Shown here piece by piece: positions 54,680-62,917 of a DNA stretch of 64,000 nt. The notes under the pieces were generated by a model, which saw nothing but the letters and a program-made list of their open reading frames with translations, had not been told where the DNA came from and did not search any database. The translations under genes and the position numbers were made by a program. The stretch is from an uncultured Clostridia bacterium (GTDB taxonomy: Bacteria; Bacillota; Clostridia; Peptostreptococcales; Anaerovoracaceae). How positions within the stretch are numbered: position 1 is the first letter of the stretch; each line of letters opens with the position of its first letter. Where the stretch lies: positions 124,001 through 188,000 of the forward strand of contig CALIBC010000181.1 in the NCBI GenBank assembly GCA_938045615.1, read 5' to 3'.

Positions 54680-54730
54680 CCCGAACGGTTACACAATTCG
54701 TTTGTTGGGTTCCAATAACCGCACAGGAGT

Positions 54731-56137
54731 TTACGGCTTCATCCCGTACTTTTTCAATTTGTGCTGCAAAGTCTGCCTCTTGATCTGCAAACTCTCGGCT
54801 CCTTTTGAGATATTCCCTCCGGCTTGGATCATTGCGTTTTTTATTATGGCTTTTTCTATTTCCGCCATGTATACATCCAAAGGTTCTTGAGCATCCCACT
54901 TTTCCATATCTTTGCCGATTTTCTCAACATTCTTTGGCATCTGCAAAAGTTTTTCCGTAAGGACATGTTCGCTTTCCGCCATCGTGACCGACTGCATTAT
55001 GATATTCTCAAGCTCACGCACATTGCCCGGATAATTGTATTCCATCAGTTTCTTCATCGCACTGTCCGATACCATCCAGAGTTCTTTTCCGAAAAGCTTG
55101 TCGTGCTTTTCCAAGAACGTCTCCACCAAAACCGGGATATCGTCTTTTCTGCTGCTCAGATCCGGTATGCTCAACCCCACCACATTAAGCCTATAGTACA
55201 GGTCTTTTCTCAGCTTGCCCTCTTCCATCAGTTTTTCCGCAGGCTCGTTGACCGTTGCAATTATCCTTACATCCACCGGGATATCTTTGGTTCCTCCCAC
55301 TCGCCTTATGTAATCTTCCTGAAGAACACGAAGAAGTTTACTTTGGAGTTCGTAAGGCATGGCGCTTATCTCATCGAGTAACAATGTCCCGCCGCTTGCC
55401 TGTTCAAACAAGCCTGCCCTGTCCACGGCTCCTGTAAATCCTCCTTTTGCGGTTCCAAACAGAATCCCTTCCAGCAGCGACTCCGGAAGCGCCGCGCAGT
55501 TTTGCGCAAGGAAAGGTTTTCCCGCCCGGATCCCTTCATAATGGATACTCTGGGCAAACAGTTCTTTTCCTGTGCCGGTTTCGCCGTATATAAAGACGGA
55601 TGCGTTATTCTTTGCGGCTCTTTTGGCCCTCTCCACAACTTCTCTAAACTCGCGGTTCTCTCCCACGATATCGTCGAATGTATATTTTTTTATCTTCTTG
55701 GGGCTTGCGCTTACCTTGTCCTGCGGCTGCGTCAGCGTATCCTCACGCAGTTTCAAAATGGTATCGCTCATCGACCTTATATCGGTTATATCCCTCGCAA
55801 CTTCAACGGCCGCTATGGTTTCACCGTCGAGCTTCACAGGCACCGTACTGTTCAGCGTGGTAACTTCCTTTCCGTATAAATTTGTATACGTCTGCTGCTT
55901 ATTTTTGGTCGCCACACCCTTTTTGAGTGCCCGATACATGGTGCTCTCCTCAAGAGCAACCCTCGGGAAAGCCATGTTGAAAGGTTTCCCTATCACATCG
56001 GAAACATTTATCTGCTCATTTTTCGCCATTTCATCGCTATAGAAAAGGCCTACACCTTTTTCGTCAACTATATAAACCCCCTCCTGCAAAAGATTTATCA
56101 GCTCTTCTATTATCTTTTTGTATCCGTTGCCTTCCAT
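54731..56137 (-). CDS. Sigma-54-dependent transcriptional activator
   Basis: RocR/PrdR-like activator, 468 residues: N-terminal PAS domain (about 10-120, LLQEGVYIVDEKGVGLFYSD), AAA+ ATPase (about 165-400) with Walker A GETGTGKELFAQSI, the sigma-54 contact loop GGFTGA (Ala of GAFTGA replaced by Gly), GGTLLLDEISAMP and YYRLNVVGLSIPDL, and a C-terminal Fis-type helix-turn-helix (GNISKGAESLQIKRQTLQHK). ATG 56137 has AAGGAG upstream; the open frame to 56242 would cover its own operator. Location beside the enhancer and promoter makes it the regulator of ornithine use; the PAS domain may sense ornithine or a product. Confidence 0.92.
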   Translation of the reverse strand: MEGNGYKKIIEELINLLQEGVYIVDEKGVGLFYSDEMAKNEQINVSDVIGKPFNMAFPRVALEESTMYRALKKGVATKNKQQTYTNLYGKEVTTLNSTVPVKLDGETIAAVEVARDITDIRSMSDTILKLREDTLTQPQDKVSASPKKIKKYTFDDIVGENREFREVVERAKRAAKNNASVFIYGETGTGKELFAQSIHYEGIRAGKPFLAQNCAALPESLLEGILFGTAKGGFTGAVDRAGLFEQASGGTLLLDEISAMPYELQSKLLRVLQEDYIRRVGGTKDIPVDVRIIATVNEPAEKLMEEGKLRKDLYYRLNVVGLSIPDLSSRKDDIPVLVETFLEKHDKLFGKELWMVSDSAMKKLMEYNYPGNVRELENIIMQSVTMAESEHVLTEKLLQMPKNVEKIGKDMEKWDAQEPLDVYMAEIEKAIIKNAMIQAGGNISKGAESLQIKRQTLQHKLKKYGMKP

Positions 56138-56179
56138 TCTTTTACTCCTTTTCGCTACGATAGTACCATATTTAAAGTT

Positions 56180-56203
56180 GTGGTGCAAACATTTTTGCAC
56201 CAC
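56180..56203. promoter_or_regulatory. Probable autoregulatory operator of the sigma-54 activator
   Basis: Perfect 10-bp inverted repeat GTGGTGCAAA-CATT-TTTGCACCAC, 43 bp upstream of the activator start codon. Its core GTGCAAA-N4-TTTGCAC matches the outer half-sites of the enhancer at 54633-54679, which points to recognition by the same protein. The 56243-56527 stretch contains no gene. Confidence 0.72.
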
Positions 56204-56527
56204 GGGTGTCACACCTCCCGCGGAAGAGACGAACAGCCCCAATATTCATACGGTACGCTTACTGCAACCGTCACTCTCGCTGATCAGGTATGGACACCCA
56301 CACGTCAAATCCTCATCGCAGAAAATCAAACGGCGCACTCGCGGAGGTGATCTTTTCCCCGCTCAAACCACTGCCGTTTGCCGCTGAATGTTCAAAACAA
56401 AACAAGTATGTTTATACTATAAGAAATGAGGTATTAAACAAATATATGGGCTTATGGTTGTGATGATCTTTATGTAAAAAAACGGACATAAACGGAAATT
56501 AAGCCAATCCGGGGGGAGGGTTGATTT

Positions 56528-57184
56528 ATGTTTAAGATTCAAATGCGAAAATTGAAATCACTTATGGTTGTCGTTGTCCTGTTGACAATGGCTGCAATGC
56601 TTGTATCGTGCGGGGAAAAAGAAAACTCCTCAAGCGACGGGCAAAAGCACGTACAAGAATCTGCGGCCGGCAAAACACAGACTTCCGGCCGCCTTATACA
56701 GGTGAAAAAGTTGAAATTGAAAAAGAAAAAATCCGAGCCGTTTAATCCTGCCACTCTTTATGAAAGCAAAAACAAAATGATAATAACGGGTGTGCATGGT
56801 GGAATAACCCTTTACGATAAGAAGAAAGGGAAGATAACGAGATTTGTCGAGTTGATTGATCCATCGGAAGATTGGGGTATGCACGGGAAGATTTTTATCA
56901 ACGGTCAAGGTAGCGATGCTTTCGGATCCTTGATGGACAAGAAACACACCAAAATCATCATATTCAACATGAATGAACGTAATAAGTATCACTATGTTTA
57001 TAACATAAAACAAAACAAGGCTGTCAAGGTGCAAAAAACCTTCAGCCATAAAAAGTTGCTGAACATGAATTTGAAGCTCCATAGATTGGAGCGAAAATGG
57101 GAATTCATCAATGGCATAAGTACTCCGCAGGCTGTGGAATATTCCTCGCCTATTGACAAAAAGAAGTATAGACCGTTTGTATAA
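56528..57184 (+). CDS. Hypothetical lipoprotein
   Basis: 218-residue protein with a lipoprotein signal peptide: basic start MFKIQMRKLK, hydrophobic VVVVLLTMAAM and lipobox LVSC with acylated Cys28. Behind a short E/S/K-rich linker the mature part has beta-propeller-like strands (MIITGVHGGITLYDKKKGK, IIIFNMNERNKYHYVYNI). No family recognised. The ATG follows GGGGGAGGG. It is probably attached to the outer face of the membrane. Confidence 0.75.
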   Translation: MFKIQMRKLKSLMVVVVLLTMAAMLVSCGEKENSSSDGQKHVQESAAGKTQTSGRLIQVKKLKLKKKKSEPFNPATLYESKNKMIITGVHGGITLYDKKKGKITRFVELIDPSEDWGMHGKIFINGQGSDAFGSLMDKKHTKIIIFNMNERNKYHYVYNIKQNKAVKVQKTFSHKKLLNMNLKLHRLERKWEFINGISTPQAVEYSSPIDKKKYRPFV

Positions 57185-57210
57185 TTTACTGCTATTTCAA
57201 CAAAATCAAC

Positions 57211-57275
57211 AATTTCCGCCCTAAATTAGGCGGAAATTCCCCATGCGCTTTGTGTATGGGGAATTGCTATTTTCA
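57211..57275 (+). terminator. Two overlapping terminator-like hairpins
   Basis: Hairpin 1: AATTTCCGCC (57211-57220) / GGCGGAAATT (57229-57238). Hairpin 2: AATTCCCCAT (57235-57244) / ATGGGGAATT (57256-57265), followed by GCTATTTTC. Both have perfect 10-bp stems and share 57235-57238, so only one can be fully formed at a time. Confidence 0.6.
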
Positions 57276-57430
57276 AGGGTTTAAAATATAGGGAAAATGC
57301 TAGATACGAAATGAAATATGAATCAGTGCCCGCTAAACGACATTGAGATTTGATTATACGATCCGGCGACACAAACAGTTCTCCGCAAGCGTTTGTACCG
57401 TTAATTAAAACTACTGAAGGGAGTTTTACA

Positions 57431-58132
57431 ATGAATATATTCAATAAAAAAATATGGGTTCTTATTGCGGGAATATCTCTCATTTTGCTTTTGACGACTA
57501 TAGTGGTTCACTTGAGATCCCCGGCGGCAAAGCCCGAGTCGCTGGCGCTTTATTTTGTCAAACACGTCTATTCCGATTTCAGAAGTGACCGGGATAACAA
57601 GGAATTCGAGCGTAACATGAGAATGTACGTTGACGCAGATTCTCATGGCTTCAGGAAACTCTTGACGGACAAAAAACTCATAAAGGAGCGTGACGACATC
57701 TATTTTTCATCAAGGGAATCGCTGCGCAAGGCTGTTTACAAGAAGCCGGAAGTTTTGTCCGAAGACAATGGTATAATCCTGAAAATAAAAGCCGAATATG
57801 ACTACGATGAGTTTTATGTGACCAAAAGCGGACATGAGAAAAAATTGAGCAGTTCCGGAGAAGTTGTGGACTACATAGTTCATTTAACCCGCTCAAACGG
57901 ATGGAAAATAAATGATATATATTCAAATGACCTGACCTCCGGGATCATGTTTCCCGGGGTTCTTACTCAAGATGTTTCGAAAAAATCCGCTTATGAAGAT
58001 TTTTTCGGTGGCAAATCAAAACAAAAGACATATGATTTGAAGCGAATACTGCGCAAAAGAACGAAACTCGGTAAAGAGACCGTAAATAAAATGGAGAAAA
58101 AATTCCACGAAAAAGCTGATCATCAGCGTTAA
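57431..58132 (+). CDS. Membrane-anchored hypothetical protein
   Basis: 233 residues with one N-terminal helix (about 8-28, WVLIAGISLILLLTTIVVHL) and an extracytoplasmic alpha/beta part of about 200 residues containing LKIKAEYDYDEFYVTKSG and YIVHLTRSNGWKINDIYS, reminiscent of NTF2-like small-ligand or assembly domains, though this is only a visual impression. ATG 57431 follows AAGGGAG. It may share a transcript with the lipoprotein gene if the intervening hairpins are read through. Confidence 0.72.
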   Translation: MNIFNKKIWVLIAGISLILLLTTIVVHLRSPAAKPESLALYFVKHVYSDFRSDRDNKEFERNMRMYVDADSHGFRKLLTDKKLIKERDDIYFSSRESLRKAVYKKPEVLSEDNGIILKIKAEYDYDEFYVTKSGHEKKLSSSGEVVDYIVHLTRSNGWKINDIYSNDLTSGIMFPGVLTQDVSKKSAYEDFFGGKSKQKTYDLKRILRKRTKLGKETVNKMEKKFHEKADHQR

Positions 58133-58371
58133 CACACCGCAACACCGCCTCAAAGGCAACACACCGGGCAAAGGGCGGCACAAGCTGCCGGGCAAACCTG
58201 CACCCTCCCTCCCGCAAACGAAAACACTCCGAACTTTTCGCTTCCGTTTCTCGCAGACAGCGCAGGATAGAATACTTTTGATTGTGATATATTGTGACTC
58301 GCAGTCCATTGTGGTAGAATTATTCAGGCGATAGGGTCAAGCATTTGGACAGCAGAAAGGATTGTTTAATC

Positions 58372-59160
58372 ATGGCCGACGAAAAGAGAATAGCCCTGTT
58401 AATAGATGCCGAAAATATTTCGGCGCAGTATGCGGATTACATAATGGGTGAAGTGGACAATTACGGAATTTGCTCCTATAAGAGAATTTACGGCAGTTGG
58501 GACAGAATCGTTAAAACCAAATGGGAATCCGAAATCAGAAAAAATTCCCTCAAGCCGATGATGCAAATAAACAACACCAAAGGCAAAAATGCAACGGATT
58601 CCGCACTGATAATCGATGCCATGGATATTCTGTACATGGGAAACGTCGACGGCTTCTGCATAGTGTCGTCCGACAGTGATTTTACTTTTCTTGCAAGACG
58701 TCTTATGGAATCGGGCGTCATGGTCATCGGCATGGGCGAGTCGGACAAGGCTACCGATGCACTCGAAAATGCTTACGACAAGTTTGTGTACATAGATCTG
58801 CTCGCAAAACAAGATCAGGAAGAAAAACTTGCCGAAGAGCGCCAGCGCAAGCTGACTGAAAAGGCGAACCAGACGACAAACCAAGAAAACAAAGAGAACA
58901 GAGGAGCAAATCCGCCGAGCAAGAAAGCGGTCGAAGCGAAGATTCAGGAGATCATCATGGAAAATGACGATCGCAGCAAGCCGACTGATCTGGGGCAGAT
59001 CGGCAATGAACTCAGCAGAATGTTCAAGAACTTCGATGTGCGCTACTATAACCGACGCGGAGGCAAACGCTACAAGTATCTCAAAGAATTTGTCGGAGAC
59101 TTCAAGAGCCTTGAGATAACGGTCGCCACAGATAACAGGGTCTATGTCAGCATAAAATAA
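58372..59160 (+). CDS. NYN-domain RNase-like protein with C-terminal LOTUS/OST-HTH domain
   Basis: 262-residue LabA-like protein. N-terminal NYN (PIN-like) domain: RIALLIDAENISAQYADYIM with the first acidic residue, KGKNATDSALIIDAMDIL, and FCIVSSDSDFTFLARRL with paired Asp, the usual metal-binding set of a ribonuclease. A charged K/E/Q linker (about 150-185) leads to a LOTUS/OST-HTH domain (TDLGQIGNELSRMFKNFDV; YNRRGGKRYKYLKEFV) that binds RNA, often G-rich or structured. ATG 58372 has AAAGGA 10 nt upstream. It is followed by a 32-bp repeat array and guaA. Confidence 0.88.
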   Translation: MADEKRIALLIDAENISAQYADYIMGEVDNYGICSYKRIYGSWDRIVKTKWESEIRKNSLKPMMQINNTKGKNATDSALIIDAMDILYMGNVDGFCIVSSDSDFTFLARRLMESGVMVIGMGESDKATDALENAYDKFVYIDLLAKQDQEEKLAEERQRKLTEKANQTTNQENKENRGANPPSKKAVEAKIQEIIMENDDRSKPTDLGQIGNELSRMFKNFDVRYYNRRGGKRYKYLKEFVGDFKSLEITVATDNRVYVSIK

Positions 59161-59195
59161 TGCGTAAAAACAATAGACAATAATGTGTTTAATGC

Positions 59196-59355
59196 ATTGA
59201 GGAATACGAATAGCGTATTTTAAAGACATTGAGGAATGCAAATAGCGTATTTTAAAAGTATTGAGGAATGCAAATAGCGTATTTTAAAGGAATTAAGGCA
59301 CACGAATAAGGTATTTGAAAGGCATTAGGGCATACGAATAAGGTATTTGACAACA
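59196..59355. repeat. Five tandem 32-bp repeats
   Basis: ATTGAGG-like starts lie at 59196, 59228, 59260, 59292 and 59324, an exact 32-bp period. The first three units are nearly identical; the last two share changes. Each contains a dyad of the form AATACG-AATAG-CGTATT (perfect in unit 1). The array ends 13 bp before the guaA start codon. There are no spacers, so it is not CRISPR. Confidence 0.85.
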
Positions 59356-59368
59356 TAAGGAGGTTCAT

Positions 59369-60349
59369 ATGTCAGAAAACAAACGTCCGGAGGAAATGGA
59401 AAGAATTGCGACATCCGAACAGGCTGCCGCATTCATTGATGAACAGGTTGAAAAAATCAAAAAGCAGGTTGGAGAGAGAAAAGTTTTGCTCGCACTTTCA
59501 GGAGGCGTTGATTCTTCTGTTGTTGCGGCACTTTTGATTAAAGCGATAGGTAAACAACTTGTCTGCGTGCATGTAAATCACGGACTCCTGAGGAAAGGGG
59601 AACCCGAACAGGTCATCGAGGTGTTCAGAAACCGTATGGATGCGGAACTGATCTATGTGGATGCCGTTGACCGCTTTCTTGACAAGCTTGCGGGCGTTGA
59701 GGACCCCGAGCGCAAGAGGAAGATTATCGGCAGCGAGTTCATAGAAGTGTTTGCGGAAGAAGCCCGCAAAATCAAGGACATAAAATTCCTTGCACAGGGA
59801 ACGATATACCCGGACATTTTGGAGAGCGAAACGGTGAAATCGCATCATAACGTCGGAGGACTTCCAAAAGATATGAATTTTGAACTGGTCGAGCCGATCA
59901 AACTTTTATACAAGGACGAGATCAGAGTCATAGGGAAAGAATTGGGACTGCCGGATGACATGGTCGACAGACAGCCTTTCCCCGGACCGGGTCTTGGAGT
60001 AAGATGTCCGGGAGCGATAACCCGTGAACGTCTTGAAGCTGTGCGAGAGTCGGATGCGATACTGCGTGAAGAATTTGCACGTGCAGGTCTTGAGGGGAAA
60101 GTGTGGCAGTACTTCACCGTGGTTCCTGATTTCAAGTCCACAGGCATAAAAGACAACAAAAGAAGCTTTGAATGGCCTGTTATAATCCGTGCCGTAAACA
60201 CAAAGGACGCAATGGAAGCCTCCGTTGAAGAACTCCCCTACGAGTTTCTCCACTACGTAACGAATAGAATCACAAGCGAAGTTCCGGGCGTAAACAGGGT
60301 TTTGTACGATGTCACCCCTAAACCGACAGGGACGATTGAGTTTGAGTAA
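59369..60349 (+). CDS. guaA: GMP synthase ATP-pyrophosphatase subunit (no glutaminase domain)
   Basis: Converts XMP to GMP with ATP and ammonia. 326 residues containing only the synthetase part: P-loop LALSGGVDSSVVAALL (44-59), VHVNHGLLRKGEPEQV, LAQGTIYPDILES, the dimerisation region with RQPFPGPGLGVRCPGAITRER and the C-terminal signature ending GTIEFE. The roughly 190-residue class I glutaminase domain of standard GuaA is absent, so it must use free ammonia or a separate subunit. AAGGAGG precedes the ATG. Its 3' end is the kind of site used by guaA-specific genomic-island integrases. Confidence 0.93.
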   Translation: MSENKRPEEMERIATSEQAAAFIDEQVEKIKKQVGERKVLLALSGGVDSSVVAALLIKAIGKQLVCVHVNHGLLRKGEPEQVIEVFRNRMDAELIYVDAVDRFLDKLAGVEDPERKRKIIGSEFIEVFAEEARKIKDIKFLAQGTIYPDILESETVKSHHNVGGLPKDMNFELVEPIKLLYKDEIRVIGKELGLPDDMVDRQPFPGPGLGVRCPGAITRERLEAVRESDAILREEFARAGLEGKVWQYFTVVPDFKSTGIKDNKRSFEWPVIIRAVNTKDAMEASVEELPYEFLHYVTNRITSEVPGVNRVLYDVTPKPTGTIEFE

Positions 60350-60487
60350 CGCGATTTTCTCGAAAAATGGCTAAAATCAAGGCTTGTAGCCTATTGAAAT
60401 TAGCAACTGGGACAAAATTGGGTAAAGATTTCAAAAAAAATAAATCCAATAATAGCTCCCAGTGGCTTTACAAATGAATAAAAAATT

Positions 60488-60517
60488 AGACCGTAGCGTG
60501 AGTGTTGCGGTCTTTTT
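60488..60517 (+). terminator. Rho-independent terminator downstream of guaA
   Basis: AGACCGTAGC pairs with GTTGCGGTCT (two G-T wobbles, loop GTGAGT) and runs into TTTTT. It lies 140 bp behind guaA and separates it from the convergent CBASS genes. The 60350-60487 stretch is A-rich and holds no gene. Confidence 0.72.
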
Positions 60518-60624
60518 GCATTTCTTTGAAAGTAGATATCTTATATAAATTTTATTTAGATAAACTGGAAGTTGTGATGCTGTGACCTTCCAATTTTATA
60601 GTGTAAACACAGTGGAAAGTCTAA

Positions 60625-61104
60625 CTATTTTACTAACTCTAAACACACGTACCTTCCATTGGAAAAGACACCAGCGGAAATCCTCCAATCTTTTTCGTCA
60701 CCTCCAATAATTATCAATATCGGTTCAGGACATTTTAAATCATTGTTATTAGATAGAGCAAACATTTGTTTTAAATCAGTATGACTTGGGATAGCGGAGG
60801 CATTCGGATGATAATGCCATTCTCCTAAATAATATAGACCTTGATTCCATACTGTATCTAAAAACGCTTTTAATCCGCTTGACCCCCTATGAAAATTATG
60901 CTTTGAATGTTTAGAGTCCTTAGGTGGTGGCGTTATCTGTAAAATATCTGCTATCGTTTGATCATGTGAGTAATTTCCTATTAACACACCTCCCGTTTCA
61001 TAAGGATTAGCTTTGCTACAATAACCAAGCATTTGTTCATATGTTTCTTTTCCCAAATATATATTATATATTTGACTCCTATCTTTAAAAAACAAATTAG
61101 CCAT
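60625..61104 (-). CDS. cap3: CBASS Cap3 JAB/JAMM deconjugating peptidase
   Basis: Metallopeptidase of type II CBASS that removes the CD-NTase from conjugates formed by Cap2. 159 residues with a full JAMM site: Glu37 (ETGGVLIGNY), then His97-X-His99 and Asp110 in EWHYHPNASAIPSHTD, matching HxHx7SxxD. ATG 61104 overlaps the cap2 stop by 8 bp; the open frame to 61170 has no ribosome site. Last gene of the CD-NTase-cap2-cap3 operon. Confidence 0.9.
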   Translation of the reverse strand: MANLFFKDRSQIYNIYLGKETYEQMLGYCSKANPYETGGVLIGNYSHDQTIADILQITPPPKDSKHSKHNFHRGSSGLKAFLDTVWNQGLYYLGEWHYHPNASAIPSHTDLKQMFALSNNNDLKCPEPILIIIGGDEKDWRISAGVFSNGRYVCLELVK

Positions 61105-62917
61105 ATTCTTTTTTATCCACCAATATATAACCTTCGAAAATCCCATCGTTTTCTCTTTGCTCATAAACAATTGAAAGAGTCTTTTTAGATTCTGTAATGA
61201 TATAGTTTTCGATTGCTTTTACTGCTGTAGCAGCTGCAAGCCAAACATCATCACTTCTTGCAGGAAAGGTTGGATGCCAACATCCAATCCCGTTTCTTGG
61301 TAAGCTGTAATCATCAAATAATTCTCTTTCTCTTTGTATATATGGCGAAATCAACTTAAAGAATGAGTTAAAATTAAAAGTGTTGCCATTCATTAAGGAT
61401 ATATATAAATGTTTTGCTCCCAAACCTACAGATATAGAAGCTATAATATGGCTTTTTCTAAAAATAACTTTTTCAAAAACACCAAGAACGTTGTTTTCTC
61501 CTGTGCAATCAATAATTATATCATATCTATCTAGGTCAATATTTGTTTTATATTCTTCATCAATTGTAAGCATATCGTTTATTACTTCAACGTTTGCATG
61601 TGGATTTAAGGAATTGAGATAACTGCTCAAGGATAGTTCTTTAAATTCTCCAACATTACCTATATTAAGAACGTGACGAGATAAATTCCCGACTTCAAAT
61701 ATGTCAGAGTCTACAATAGTGAGGTTGTATACTCCTGACCGTACAAGTATTTCTGCTACTGATGCACCAATACAACCTGCTCCAACAAGCAAAATCTTTT
61801 TTCTAAGTAAAAGGTCGTTCAATTTGCCCCTCTGTGATATTTCTTGTTGATTCCAGTTTTCTGAAACAATCCACTCCAACTTCGTTTTTCGGGTTAAAAC
61901 TTCACTTTTGTCACGAAACCACCATCCTTTCTGATTAGTTCGGAATCCCTTTGCTGTCTTTTTGCCGTATGATACAACTGGTAAATATAACGCCTTCCAA
62001 AAAACAATTTCAGGCTCACCACCAAAAGTTTTCGGTACAGGAAAACCAAGTAAAAGTAGATGACGTTTTCCATCTCGAATCTTTGAAACAATATTTTTCA
62101 GGATATTCATAATATCAATGTGCTGGTTATTGCAGGCTTCTATTAAGTCACTCAAAGTTTCTGGTGCCTGCCAATCATTAATTACTGGAGGATGCTTCAA
62201 AAGTATCCACGGAGCATTAATTCGAGGAGAGAAATTCGTTTTTGAAAGATATTTACCCCATTGCGTGTAGTGCTCTATGTTACCATTTAATGATTTAAAT
62301 TGCTTTACATAATACACAAATGGCTTGCTTTTATAAGCATCTAATTCTGCAATTCCGTATCTACAATTAGTACTTTCCCATTGCATAAAAGTAACAATAT
62401 CTTCAGAAAAAGCAAATTGCATTTCTAATACATTGTTCAAAGTATATTCGGGCAGCTCAAAAGGCTCGTTATCTGTAACCAATTGTCCTTTTGCGGCTAA
62501 TTCAAGCCAATTAATCGCTCTTTTTACATGGTATAGCAATCGTTCATCAACACTATACGACTCTGGCTGAAAATAAGACATTGTATTTATCTCAAGACAT
62601 AACGCTCCTTTTCTCCACAAACCATTCTTTTCAACTTTGGCATTATTAGATTGATGATATAATGTCACTTTTATACTGTTTTCCACATCAGGATATATCT
62701 TAATTTTACCATTTGGGTATTTATCTTCTGCCACAACATACCACTGAGATAATTGAGGAAAGTAAGATGTTTCGTATCTAATTGAAATTCCTAAATGCAA
62801 AAACCAAACTTTTAATTCATTATCAAATTTCCAATCATCTAATATTTTGACCTGTGATAACGAATCCAAAGCTCTTCGAGCCTGTTTTAAGTTATCTAGA
62901 ATTTGTGCTCTTTCCAT
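61097..62917 (-). CDS. cap2: CBASS Cap2 E2-E1 fusion protein
   Basis: Ubiquitin-system-like enzyme that links the C terminus of the CD-NTase to a target and so primes second-messenger production. 606 residues: E2-like domain (1-150) with candidate catalytic Cys107 in RKGALCLEINT, a linker domain, and a ThiF-type E1 domain with nucleotide loop VGAGCIGASVAEI (378-390), Asp403 in VDSDIFEVGNLSR and catalytic Cys546 in GIGCWHPTFPARSDD. The order and spacing of the two cysteines agree with characterised Cap2. The ATG abuts the CD-NTase stop (TAAATG). Confidence 0.92.
   Translation of the reverse strand: MERAQILDNLKQARRALDSLSQVKILDDWKFDNELKVWFLHLGISIRYETSYFPQLSQWYVVAEDKYPNGKIKIYPDVENSIKVTLYHQSNNAKVEKNGLWRKGALCLEINTMSYFQPESYSVDERLLYHVKRAINWLELAAKGQLVTDNEPFELPEYTLNNVLEMQFAFSEDIVTFMQWESTNCRYGIAELDAYKSKPFVYYVKQFKSLNGNIEHYTQWGKYLSKTNFSPRINAPWILLKHPPVINDWQAPETLSDLIEACNNQHIDIMNILKNIVSKIRDGKRHLLLLGFPVPKTFGGEPEIVFWKALYLPVVSYGKKTAKGFRTNQKGWWFRDKSEVLTRKTKLEWIVSENWNQQEISQRGKLNDLLLRKKILLVGAGCIGASVAEILVRSGVYNLTIVDSDIFEVGNLSRHVLNIGNVGEFKELSLSSYLNSLNPHANVEVINDMLTIDEEYKTNIDLDRYDIIIDCTGENNVLGVFEKVIFRKSHIIASISVGLGAKHLYISLMNGNTFNFNSFFKLISPYIQRERELFDDYSLPRNGIGCWHPTFPARSDDVWLAAATAVKAIENYIITESKKTLSIVYEQRENDGIFEGYILVDKKEYG

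Noticed and set aside
54766..55500. GGFTGA instead of GAFTGA as a sign of a non-functional activator
   Set aside because: The surrounding Walker motifs and FTGA core are intact, and a glycine at this place looks like a tolerated variant in RocR-like activators.
59196..59355. Possible CRISPR array
   Set aside because: The 32-bp units follow one another directly with no unique spacers and no cas genes are present; they are tandem repeats.
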